DNA from: Candidatus Moduliflexus flocculans
GTDB taxonomy: Bacteria; Moduliflexota; Moduliflexia; Moduliflexales; Moduliflexaceae
DNA length: 33,854 bases
Reading direction: 5' to 3'
NCBI GenBank assembly: GCA_000739515.1
Contig: DF820458.1
Span: forward strand, 655,285-689,138
A program made the position numbers and the translations under genes. Under the pieces are notes generated by a model. That model was not told the origin of the DNA. It was given only the letters and a program-made list of their open reading frames with translations, and ran no database searches. Position 1 is the first letter of the stretch, and every line of letters begins with the position of its first letter. Positions 1 through 7,646 of the stretch are shown in pieces.

Positions 1-154
1 CTGATGTTACGCAGCGCCGCCGACAATTCCCCTCCTGGGAGGGGCAAGGGGTGGGTTCGTCCGTGAGTGATTGCTCGTGTCAAGAACCCACCCCCAACCC
101 CTCCCCGGAGGGGAGTGTGCGGTCATTCGTCTCGAATCGGCTGCGTAACATGAG
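1..154. repeat. MITE-like palindromic repeat, full copy
   Basis: The element has 14-bp terminal inverted repeats (1-14 and 141-154) that match at 13 of 14 positions. Inner arms 38-58 and 84-104 pair at 18 of 21 positions, so the whole unit can fold into a long hairpin. It encodes nothing convincing. A second copy, cut off by the window end, begins at 33777. It is probably a dispersed non-autonomous element; no target-site duplication can be judged because the left flank is missing. Confidence 0.75.
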
Positions 155-197
155 ATTGTTATTATGAACTCCCTGCGCGAGACTAAAAATGCGACTG

Positions 198-1460
198 TCA
201 CGCATCTTTTTTGAGCATGGATAACAAGGCCGGAACGATCACATCAATATCCACGTCTTTCTGCGTGCTTTCCGCCATGTCGCGCACCACGAGCTTGCCT
301 TGCTGCAATTCGTTTTCGCCGATAATAACGGTGAAGGCGACGCCCGCTTTCCCGGCTTTTTTCATCTGACTTTTCAGGCTTTTGGGCTGATATTCGATGT
401 CAGCGCGAACGCCCGCCTTGCGCAAATCACGTTGCAGCGCCATCGCCGGTTTCATCGCCGCCGCGCCAAGCACCGCGATAAACACCTCGCTCGTCATTGG
501 CTGAACGTCGGCAGGCATCAGCGAAATGACGCGCTCCACGCCCATTGCGAAACCGACGCCCGGCAGTGGATCGCCGCCGATGTCTTCCGAGAGGCCGTCA
601 TAACGCCCGCCGCCGAGAATTGCGCTTTGCGCCCCAAGCGACGACGACACGAATTCAAACGCCGTGCGGATGTAATAATCCAACCCCCGTACCATGCGCG
701 GTTGAATGACGAACGGCACGTCGAGCAGCGTCAAATATTCCTGCACGTTGGCGAAATGGACGCGGCATTCTTCGCAGTAATGATCGATCATCACTGGCGC
801 GGCGGCGACAATCGCCTGACATTGCTCGTTTTTGCAGTCAAAGACGCGCATCGGATTCCGCTCGAACCGATTCCGGCAATCCTGGCACAACTGTTCGAAC
901 GAGTCAGCGAGGTGCGCTTTCAGCTTTTCGCGATACGTCGGGCGGCACGCGCTGCATCCGACAGAATTTAGCTGCACTTCAAACGCCGTCACGCCGAGCC
1001 GCTGCATCAGATTATAGACCAGCGCGATCATTTCGGCGTCAATCGCCGGGCTGTCTATGCCGAGCGCTTCCGCGCCGATTTGATGGAACTGGCGAAATCG
1101 TCCGGCCTGCGGGCGTTCGTGCCGGAACATCGGCAGTATGTAGTACAGCTTTTCTGGCGCGACGCCCGACGCCGCGAGATTATGCTCGTTATACGCCCGC
1201 ACGACCGACGCCGTTCCCTCCGGACGCAGCGCCATGTCGCCTTCGCGCTCGTTGCGGATGACATACATTTCTTTCTGCACAATGTCGGTATCCTGCCCGA
1301 CGCCCCGCGCAAAAAGTTCTAATTTTTCTAATGCCGGCGTGCGAATTTCGGCGTAGCCATACAGATGAAATAATTCGCGCGCTGCCGCTTCGACTTTGTG
1401 CCAGAGGCCGATTTCGGACGGCAGAATATCGCGAAACCCTCGAAATGATGATATTTTCAT
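198..1460 (-). CDS. hisS: Histidyl-tRNA synthetase
   Basis: This 420-aa class II synthetase charges tRNA-His with histidine in the cytoplasm, and its length is normal for the family. The N-terminus MKISSFRGFRDILP is the usual HisRS opening. Motif 2 is visible as RHERPQAGRFRQFHQIG, the histidine-specific motif as RGLDYYIRTAFEF, and motif 3 as GGGRYDGL followed by GVGFAMGVER. The C-terminal ~95 residues form the anticodon-binding domain (VFIAVLGAAA to the end). The ATG at 1460 is the only start that keeps the conserved N-terminus, although no strong Shine-Dalgarno is visible. It is transcribed away from the lipoprotein gene at 1734, with a palindromic repeat just upstream. Nothing appears broken. 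Confidence 0.97.
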   Translation of the reverse strand: MKISSFRGFRDILPSEIGLWHKVEAAARELFHLYGYAEIRTPALEKLELFARGVGQDTDIVQKEMYVIRNEREGDMALRPEGTASVVRAYNEHNLAASGVAPEKLYYILPMFRHERPQAGRFRQFHQIGAEALGIDSPAIDAEMIALVYNLMQRLGVTAFEVQLNSVGCSACRPTYREKLKAHLADSFEQLCQDCRNRFERNPMRVFDCKNEQCQAIVAAAPVMIDHYCEECRVHFANVQEYLTLLDVPFVIQPRMVRGLDYYIRTAFEFVSSSLGAQSAILGGGRYDGLSEDIGGDPLPGVGFAMGVERVISLMPADVQPMTSEVFIAVLGAAAMKPAMALQRDLRKAGVRADIEYQPKSLKSQMKKAGKAGVAFTVIIGENELQQGKLVVRDMAESTQKDVDIDVIVPALLSMLKKDA

Positions 1461-1476
1461 AATATGTGGAGAATGA

Positions 1477-1509
1477 AGACCTCACAGGTTTTCGAAACCT
1501 GTGAGGTCT
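1477..1509. repeat. 33-bp perfect palindromic repeat, copy A
   Basis: Perfect 15-bp arms (1477-1491 and 1495-1509) flank the 3-nt loop tcg. A second copy at 28928-28960 differs only in the loop (tca). It lies in the 5' region of hisS. There is no adjoining T-tract, so I class it as a dispersed palindrome and not as a terminator. Confidence 0.8.
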
Positions 1510-1601
1510 GTCAGTCAATAATTGTTTCGGCGTAAAAAATCTGCGTCACCTTAGAAAAAACAAGCGGTTGCTGTCAAATGAAATGTCACGGCGAAAACTT
1601 A

Positions 1602-1630
1602 TTGACAAGAGCATTTTCATGTTGTATATC
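1602..1630 (+). promoter_or_regulatory. Candidate sigma70-type promoter of the lipoprotein gene
   Basis: A perfect -35 box TTGACA (1602-1607) is followed, after a 17-nt spacer, by TATATC (1625-1630), which matches the first four positions of the -10 consensus. This would start transcription near 1637 and leave a leader of about 97 nt before the ATG at 1734. Confidence 0.5.
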
Positions 1631-1733
1631 GGCATTGATATTCGAATTTGTAAAAAATATCCTCATTCACGCGCTGACAGGGCGCGGCAGGTTATGTCGC
1701 TGTCATGTCGCGATGTTCTGGAGAACCGACGTT

Positions 1734-2204
1734 ATGAAAATGATTTCTTTTTCAGGGAAACGATGCCGATGCGGTATCGTATATGTGTTGCTTGTTGCCG
1801 TCGTCATGTTAAGCGGATGCGCATGGATGCAGGAACAATATTCCAGTGTTCACGCGAAATTGGCGGGAGATGCTGGAAACGCCGCACCGCTGACGAATAC
1901 CGCGCCGACGCTTTCGACGGTTTCAGCCTCTCCGAATCCAACGGTTGCCGGGAAGCCGATCATCCTGACCGCCAAATACGATGATCCTGAAGCGGATTTG
2001 CAGCAAGGGCTGGCAGCGATTTCCATCAATGGCGCAAAACCGTTGACCATTGCGTTTCGCACCGTCTATCCGTCCGGCTTGCTGACGCTCTCCGTCCCAA
2101 TCACGCCTTATGCCCGCGCCTCGAACCTGAATATGGCACTCAAAATTCGCGATGACGCCGGCAATTGGAGCAACCTCGTTTCCACCGTTGTGACAGTGGA
2201 ATAA
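1734..2204 (+). CDS. Small secreted lipoprotein, function unknown
   Basis: The reading frame opens at 1578, but the ATG at 1734 is chosen because it gives a clean lipoprotein signal peptide. That signal has a basic N-region (KRCRC), a hydrophobic core (IVYVLLVAVVM) and the lipobox LSGC, with Cys29 as the lipidated residue. The mature part is about 128 aa. After a polar linker it contains a beta-rich segment (APTLSTVSASPNPTVAGKP to the C-terminal VVTVE) that resembles an Ig-like or PKD-like fold; this is a judgement from its pattern, not a recognised family. It should be anchored in a membrane and face the periplasm or the surface. It is followed 4 nt later by a strong hairpin terminator and therefore appears monocistronic. 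I cannot assign a function. Confidence 0.75.
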   Translation: MKMISFSGKRCRCGIVYVLLVAVVMLSGCAWMQEQYSSVHAKLAGDAGNAAPLTNTAPTLSTVSASPNPTVAGKPIILTAKYDDPEADLQQGLAAISINGAKPLTIAFRTVYPSGLLTLSVPITPYARASNLNMALKIRDDAGNWSNLVSTVVTVE

Positions 2205-2208
2205 CCAT

Positions 2209-2246
2209 AGGTGTCAGACACGTTGAACGTGTCTGACACCTTTTTT
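2209..2246 (+). terminator. Rho-independent terminator-like hairpin
   Basis: Perfect 16-bp arms (2209-2224 and 2226-2241) surround one unpaired base and run into six Ts (2241-2246). It lies just after the lipoprotein stop and 8 nt before the rsmB ATG. The arm core GTGTCAGACAC also occurs in the hairpin at 4366-4398, so it is both a terminator candidate and a member of a dispersed palindrome family. Confidence 0.75.
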
Positions 2247-2253
2247 CTGAATT

Positions 2254-3618
2254 ATGACGAACGCCCGCGAAGTCGCCTTGCGCATCCTGACCCGCATCGA
2301 AGCGGAACACGCCTACACCAATCTGCTGCTTGACGCCGAATTGCAAAAAACCACATTTGATAATGAGCGCGACGCCGGATTTGTGACCGAACTTGTGTAT
2401 GGCGTCATCCGCTGGCAGAAACGGCTGGACTGGTTTCTGGATCAAGTCTGCAAAAAGCCGATGCAGAAAACCGATCCAGCGCTGCGCCGGTTGCTGCGGC
2501 TCGGCGCGTATCAACTGCTGATGCTGGATCGCGTCCCGGCCTCCGCCGCCATCAATGAAACCGTCAAATTAGCCGGAAAACTCGGCAAAGAGAGCAAACT
2601 CCCGCCGCAGGTCGCCAAAAATTTCGTCAACGGCGTCTTGCGCCAGCTTGACCGTCAACGCGCCGATCTGCGCGATCCGGAAACGATTGGAAATCCGGTT
2701 GCCCGGCTTGCCGCCGCGCATTCGTTCCCGGAGTGGATGGTCGCCCGCTGGATCGGGCGATTGGGTGAAGACGGCGCGGCAGAATATTGCCGGAAACAGA
2801 ATCAGCCGACGCCGCTGACGGTGCGCGTCAATTCGCTGAAAACCTCCAAACATGCGCTTGCGGAACAGCTCGCGCAGCGCGGCGTCACGGTCGAAGAACT
2901 GCCGGGAAATCTGCCGGGGCTTGTCATGTCCGGCGCTCCGCCGACGTCGGAACTTGAACAGGGCTTGTGCCTCGCGCAGAATGCGTCGGCGATGCTGATT
3001 GCGCTGATTGTCGCGCCGCGTCCCGGCGAACATATTCTTGACGCCTGCGCCGGTTCTGGCGTCAAAACAACACATCTCGCGGAATTGATGGGGAATCATG
3101 GCCAGATCACGGCGGCAGACCTACATCAGGGGAAAACGCAGCGGCTGCTCGCGCTCTGCAAGCGGCTCGGCATCTCGAATGCGCAGACGTTCTGCGGCGA
3201 CATGACCACCGCCCGCAAACTGCCGGGAATGCCAAACGCCGGATTTGACCGCATTCTCGTGGACGCGCCCTGCTCCGGGTTCGGCGTGCTGCGCAAGCAT
3301 CCCGAAGCCAAATGGACACGGCAGGCCGCGCAGATCGCGGAATTGGCGGCATTGCAATTACGCCTATTGCTGAACGCGGCGAGCCTGCTGAAAACACAAG
3401 GCGGCGTGTTGGTGTATAGCGCCTGCACCACTGAACCGGAAGAAAACGAACAGGTCATCGCCGAATTCCTCAAGCAGACCAACGGCTTTCGCCTCGAATC
3501 GCCCGCCGCGCTGCTCCCTTCCGATTTTCACGCCTGGATCACGCCAGAAGGTTTCCTCCGCATTGAGCCGCCGGACGGCCATTTCGACGGCTTTTTCGGC
3601 GTCCGGCTTGTCAGGTAG
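2254..3618 (+). CDS. rsmB: 16S rRNA (cytosine-967-C5)-methyltransferase
   Basis: This 454-aa protein would transfer a methyl group from SAM to C967 of 16S rRNA. Residues ~1-135 are the NusB-like RNA-binding domain (REVALRILTRIEAEHAYTN), and the rest is the Rossmann methyltransferase. The SAM motif is LDACAGSGVKTTHLAELM. The motif IV cysteine is in DAPCSGFGVLRKHPEAKW (Cys340), and the other catalytic cysteine is in VYSACTTEPEENE (Cys391). Both cysteines needed by RNA m5C methyltransferases are present, and the length is normal. The ATG sits only 8 nt after a terminator hairpin and T-tract, with no Shine-Dalgarno visible, so initiation may be weak or leaderless. It is followed by an IS remnant. 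There is no fmt or def gene next to it, unlike the common proteobacterial arrangement. Confidence 0.95.
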   Translation: MTNAREVALRILTRIEAEHAYTNLLLDAELQKTTFDNERDAGFVTELVYGVIRWQKRLDWFLDQVCKKPMQKTDPALRRLLRLGAYQLLMLDRVPASAAINETVKLAGKLGKESKLPPQVAKNFVNGVLRQLDRQRADLRDPETIGNPVARLAAAHSFPEWMVARWIGRLGEDGAAEYCRKQNQPTPLTVRVNSLKTSKHALAEQLAQRGVTVEELPGNLPGLVMSGAPPTSELEQGLCLAQNASAMLIALIVAPRPGEHILDACAGSGVKTTHLAELMGNHGQITAADLHQGKTQRLLALCKRLGISNAQTFCGDMTTARKLPGMPNAGFDRILVDAPCSGFGVLRKHPEAKWTRQAAQIAELAALQLRLLLNAASLLKTQGGVLVYSACTTEPEENEQVIAEFLKQTNGFRLESPAALLPSDFHAWITPEGFLRIEPPDGHFDGFFGVRLVR

Positions 3619-3649
3619 GCCTGTTACAGGGTTATTCAATCGCCTTGCC

Positions 3650-4059
3650 CCGGCGGACAGGAGTGTAAAAGCTTGCTTTTGCCGCGAGGCGTTAGAAGAT
3701 GCCTTGCAACGGGGGCGTTCGGAAATTTTTAATACGGATCAAGGAGGGCAATTCACCGCGCAGGTCTTTACGGCGAGCGTCGAAGCGGCAGGGGGCGGAT
3801 GAGCATGGCTGGTCGGGGACGAGCGTTAGATAACGTGTTTGTGGAATGCTTGTGGCGAACCGTCAAATATGACGATGTTTATTTACAGCCCGACGAAGAT
3901 GGAGGACATTTACAAGAGGGGCTGCAACGGAATTTTGGTTTTTACAATCACGCGCGGCCGCATCAACGTTTGAACTCTCGTGTGCCGGCGGTCGTTCATT
4001 TTGGGGCGAATTAACGATCCACCGTATTGGCGACAAATTTTGGTCTTGACAATGGGTCA
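3650..4059 (+). pseudogene. IS3-family transposase remnant, truncated and frameshifted
   Basis: The C-terminal half of an IS3-family rve/DDE transposase is recognisable in two frames. From about 3668, one frame reads CFCREALEDALQ then IFNTDQGGQFTAQVFT, containing the second catalytic Asp region. From 3799 the next frame reads MSMAGRGRALDNVFVECLWR then TVKYDDVYLQ and FYNHARPHQRLN, ending at 4014. A net loss of one base around 3790-3798 explains the switch. The 5' half of the element, including orfA, is absent. The stretch ending GACAATGGGTCA at 4059 looks like the right terminal repeat, since IS3 elements end in CA. It is a dead insertion sequence lying directly after rsmB. Confidence 0.8.
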
Positions 4060-4365
4060 AGCATACACAACTCCGACGATCGCGAGTGCCTGAGTATTGG
4101 CATCAACCGTATGCAAAAGAGTGCCGGGCGTTTGCAGACTGTGCCAGTCTTAACCGTTGATGAGTTGGTTGATATGTTTCCCGAATCACCATCATTTGCC
4201 TCATTGCAACAAACATGTCTGGGAGAAGCACAGGATGGGCGCAACACATGTCCAGTTTCTCACAGAAAACTGAATGGCTAACAATAGCATAAACACTGAC
4301 TTTCATAAAACACGGGAATAAAGCTGCCGAACAATCACCCGAAGCGTGTCGTTAGGGTGTGACAT
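4060..4365. other. Gene-poor stretch, no supported gene
   Basis: Open frames of 67-84 codons exist on both strands, but none has a convincing start signal, a recognisable domain or a partner gene. The region lies between the IS remnant and the hairpin downstream of the PAS kinase, and it may be debris from the insertion. I see no RNA gene in it. Confidence 0.5.
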
Positions 4366-4398
4366 AGTTGTCAGACACCATCAAGGTGTCTGACAACT
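4366..4398. repeat. Palindromic repeat of the GTCAGACAC family
   Basis: Perfect 14-bp arms (4366-4379 and 4385-4398) enclose the loop atcaa. The arm shares TGTCAGACAC with the terminator-like hairpin at 2209-2241. It lies 16 nt beyond the stop of the minus-strand kinase, but no T-tract follows on that strand, so termination is uncertain. Confidence 0.7.
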
Positions 4399-4414
4399 CT
4401 CTTCTTCACGCGGC

Positions 4415-7400
4415 TTACTTCGGCAGCGTGAAGAAGAAGGTGCTGCCTTCGCCAGGTTCGGATTCAACCCAGATGTTGCCGCGGTAAAACTCAATGATTT
4501 TCTGCGTCAGCGCTAAGCCGACGCCAGTGTTTTCGTGGTCATCGCGCGGCGCGAGGGTTTGAAAAATGCGGAAAATCCGCTCGTGGTATTTCGGATCAAT
4601 CCCCGGCCCGTTATCAGCGACGTAACATTTCCAGAAATCGCCGTCGCTCACGCAGCCGATGCGGATGTGTCCCTCCGGTTTGTCCATAAATTTGATGGCG
4701 TTGCTCAACAGATTTTCGAAGACCTGGGTCAAGCGAACCGCGTCGCCCATCACGGTTGGCAACTTGGTTTCGACGGCAATCGTGATCTGCTGCGGCAGGG
4801 TCAGCAATTGGAGCGCTTCCTGAATCACCTCGCTCAGATTTACGGGTTCGCTCGCGCCTTCAACCCGCCCGATTCTGGAATACGCCAAAATGCCGTCAAT
4901 CAGGCTGTCCATGCGCTTGACTCTGGCAATCATCAATTCGATCAGTTCCCGGCCTTCTGCGTCGAACAGACTGGCGTAATCGTTTGACAGCCAGTAGGCG
5001 ATCTGACTGATGCCTCGCAGTGGCGTTTTCAGGTCGTGCGAAACGACATAGGCAAACGCCTGCAATTCTTTGTTCACGGCTTCTAATGCAGCGGTGCGCT
5101 GTTGAACGCGCTGTTCTAATTCGGCGTTCAGTCGCCGGATTTCTGCCTCGGCCTGTTTCCGTTCCGTTATGTCGGTATGCGTGCCGGTCATGCGAATAGC
5201 GCGCCCTCCCGCATCTCGCTCCACGACTTTGCCTCGCCCTAAAATCCAACGCCATCCGCCCTGTTTCGTTTTCATGCGAAATTCAATCGCAAACCCCGGC
5301 GCGTCACCGGAGAAATGCGCCGCTAACGCTTCTTCGATGGGGAACAGATCGTCGGGATGAAGATGCTTGCGCCAATGGTCGTAATCAGCGGGAAATTCAT
5401 CGGGGTCATACCCTAACATGGTGTAATAGCGCGGGCTGAAATAGGTTTTGCCAGTGCGCACATCCCAATCCCACAACGCATCGCTTGTGCCTTCAAGCGC
5501 AAAACTCAGGCGCTGCTCGCTTTCGCGGAGCGCCTGCTCCGTTTGCCTGATCTGCGTAATATCATGCGCAACAGTCAGCAGAATTTGCTGCTCTTCAAGC
5601 GGCACAATCGCCGCCGAGAACAGCACATCGCGAATATTGCCATTTTTCAAGCGAACCTTAACAGGCATTCCCTCGACGACAGAATTGGCGGACAGTCTGG
5701 AAATCACGCGTTGACGTTCAGACGTATCTACCCAGAGATTGAGGGATAACGTCGTGCGGCCAAGCAGTTCATTGCGCGAATAGCCTGACCATTGTTCATA
5801 GGCGCGATTGATGTCCAGAATCTCTCCGGTCGGAATGACGGTAATCGCGGTTGGTTCAGGGTTCAATCTGAAGGCTGCGGCGAATTTTTTTTCAGAATCG
5901 GCTAACAGTTTTTCAGATTCCTTCTGCTCAGTAATATCAATCGTGAAACCGCCTAATAAGGCAGGTTCCTTATGTTGGGGAATCGCAAATTTACACGTGC
6001 GCCAGATGTGCCCGCCGAACATTTCTTCAATGACATGATTCTGACCAGACTCTAACACGCAACGATCATCGGCGGTAATTTTTGCCGCGAATTCTGGCGG
6101 AAAAAGCTCGGCATTCGTTTTGCCAAACATGTCTAAGGGGTGAAGCCCTAAATACGTTAAAAAGCCTTGATTCGCAAAAATGACGCGGCTGTCGGCGTCT
6201 TTGATATAGGCGAGGCCGGGAAAATTGCGCATAAACATCTGAAACCGTTCTTCGCCCTTGCGCAGGGCGCTTTCAATCTGTTTGCGCTCCGTGACATCAT
6301 GAAACACTACGGCGAATTTTCCGCGTTCCTGAGAATAGGCGCGAACTTCGTAATATTTCTGCAAAACGGCGGAATATTCTTCGAATTGCATCGCCTCGCC
6401 GGAAAGCGCAACGTGTCCGTAACGCTTGATCCAGACCGGTTCGGTGGCCGGCATGACTTCCCGCACAGTTTTGCCGATTAATTGTTCTCTGCGAAGGCCG
6501 GTCAGCGTTTCAAACGCGCCGTTGATCGCCAGAAACCGATAGTCAATTGGCGCGCCATCGGCATCGCAGATGATTTCATGCAGCGCGAACCCCTCTAACA
6601 TGCCATTAAAGAGGAGGTAATATTGCTCTTCGTTATATCGCAGGGATTCTTCCGCCTGTTTTCGCGCCGTAATATCCGTATGCGTGCCGATCATGCGAAG
6701 CACTTTTCCCTCTGCGTCCCGCTTCACCACACGCCCTTTGATGTTAATCCATCTCCATTCGCGGGTTGCGGTCTGAAATCGCGCCTCGTATTCATACTCA
6801 TCCTGTCCAGGTTCAAGGCACGCGAGAAATTTCTGTTCGGCGGCAGCGCGATCATCAGGATGCAGCAGGTCTTTCCATTGTTCGATTGAGGGAGCAAGCT
6901 CGCCCGGCTCATAGCCTAATATTCTGTAATATTGCGGATTCCAGAAAAGCTGCGGCGCGGCGCGCTCGTTATTCAAATCCCAGATGCCTTCATTGACCGC
7001 ATCTATGGCAAGCAAAAGGCGTTCCTGATTGACACGCAGCGCCGCCTGCTTCATCTCTGTTCGCCTGAGTGACTGTAATTGCGCGCGCAGTATACACGCC
7101 GGCGCTGCGCGAAACAGAAGATGATCCAGATAGGGTTCGAGTTCGCACAGGGCGTCTTCGCTGATATTCGACGAGCAGAACAGCACGATTGACAGATCGC
7201 CTAATCGCGCGTCGGCTCGAATCGCGCAACAAATTTCCCGGAGGGGCATATCCGGCGGATCATCGCAAAGCAAAAGCACTTCTGGAGAAACTGTCTTCGC
7301 AAGCGCAAGGCCGGCCTCGCCGGTGAAGGCGCTTAATGTGGCATATCCTGTCTGGCTGAGCAGATTCAGCGTTTCTGTAAGGTGTTGTGTGTCATGTTCG

Positions 7401-7444
7401 ATGATAAGAATTGTCAGTTGGTGTTCCATCAGCGGTTTCCCCAT
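4415..7444 (-). CDS. Soluble multi-PAS histidine kinase with N-terminal pseudo-receiver
   Basis: This 1009-aa cytoplasmic sensor kinase has no membrane segment. Residues ~10-125 are a receiver-like domain, but the phosphoacceptor position holds Cys60 (LLLCDDPPDM in place of LLLD..MPDM) and the conserved Lys is Arg, so it should not be phosphorylated normally. Five PAS/PAC units follow (about 136-265, 268-390, 390-510, 512-635 and 640-765). The clearest are GIWDLNNE, GLAYIKDADSRVIFANQGFL and ALWDWDVRTGKTYFSPRYY. A short coiled coil leads to the HisKA H-box VSHDLKTPLRG with His803, then the ATPase domain: N-box ENLLSNAIKF, G1 DNGPGI and G2 TGVGLAL. It has no C-terminal receiver and no adjacent regulator, so it is an orphan kinase. 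The ATG at 7429 is an alternative start preceded by GGGGA. It is divergent from the AlaRS-like gene. Confidence 0.92.
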   Translation of the reverse strand: MGKPLMEHQLTILIIEHDTQHLTETLNLLSQTGYATLSAFTGEAGLALAKTVSPEVLLLCDDPPDMPLREICCAIRADARLGDLSIVLFCSSNISEDALCELEPYLDHLLFRAAPACILRAQLQSLRRTEMKQAALRVNQERLLLAIDAVNEGIWDLNNERAAPQLFWNPQYYRILGYEPGELAPSIEQWKDLLHPDDRAAAEQKFLACLEPGQDEYEYEARFQTATREWRWINIKGRVVKRDAEGKVLRMIGTHTDITARKQAEESLRYNEEQYYLLFNGMLEGFALHEIICDADGAPIDYRFLAINGAFETLTGLRREQLIGKTVREVMPATEPVWIKRYGHVALSGEAMQFEEYSAVLQKYYEVRAYSQERGKFAVVFHDVTERKQIESALRKGEERFQMFMRNFPGLAYIKDADSRVIFANQGFLTYLGLHPLDMFGKTNAELFPPEFAAKITADDRCVLESGQNHVIEEMFGGHIWRTCKFAIPQHKEPALLGGFTIDITEQKESEKLLADSEKKFAAAFRLNPEPTAITVIPTGEILDINRAYEQWSGYSRNELLGRTTLSLNLWVDTSERQRVISRLSANSVVEGMPVKVRLKNGNIRDVLFSAAIVPLEEQQILLTVAHDITQIRQTEQALRESEQRLSFALEGTSDALWDWDVRTGKTYFSPRYYTMLGYDPDEFPADYDHWRKHLHPDDLFPIEEALAAHFSGDAPGFAIEFRMKTKQGGWRWILGRGKVVERDAGGRAIRMTGTHTDITERKQAEAEIRRLNAELEQRVQQRTAALEAVNKELQAFAYVVSHDLKTPLRGISQIAYWLSNDYASLFDAEGRELIELMIARVKRMDSLIDGILAYSRIGRVEGASEPVNLSEVIQEALQLLTLPQQITIAVETKLPTVMGDAVRLTQVFENLLSNAIKFMDKPEGHIRIGCVSDGDFWKCYVADNGPGIDPKYHERIFRIFQTLAPRDDHENTGVGLALTQKIIEFYRGNIWVESEPGEGSTFFFTLPK

Positions 7445-7542
7445 TCAAGGAACATGCAAGGATTGGCATGTTTTCAGGAATATTCGAATTTTTCTTCCTG
7501 GCATTCCTGATGCAGAAAACATTTGACAACATTCAGCCTTTT

Positions 7543-7572
7543 TTGTCAACATTATTGCAATACCTGTAAAAT
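7543..7572 (+). promoter_or_regulatory. Candidate sigma70-type promoter of the AlaRS-like gene
   Basis: TTGTCA (7543-7548) and TAAAAT (7567-7572) are separated by 18 nt, each one base from consensus. Transcription would start near 7579, about 68 nt before the ATG at 7647. Another TTGACA at 7523 has no good partner. Confidence 0.4.
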
Positions 7573-7646
7573 GACACATTTGGATAATACGAAGAGATCA
7601 AGCTGATCAGGGGAAGCCACTCTGACAGAATCTGAAATATAACGGC

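Noticed and set aside
7..201. 64-codon open frame on the minus strand at the left edge
   Set aside because: It translates the MITE-like palindrome and ends inside the 3' end of hisS; low-complexity product, no start signal.
300..971. Long open frame antisense to hisS
   Set aside because: It is a shadow of the clear hisS coding sequence, with an Arg/His-rich product and no domain.
4027..4281. 84-codon open frame after the IS remnant
   Set aside because: Its start overlaps the putative IS right end, and it has no recognisable domain and no ribosome binding site. Competing frames of similar length exist on the other strand.
4366..4398. Intrinsic terminator of the PAS kinase
   Set aside because: The stem is strong, but no T-tract follows on the minus strand; kept only as a repeat.
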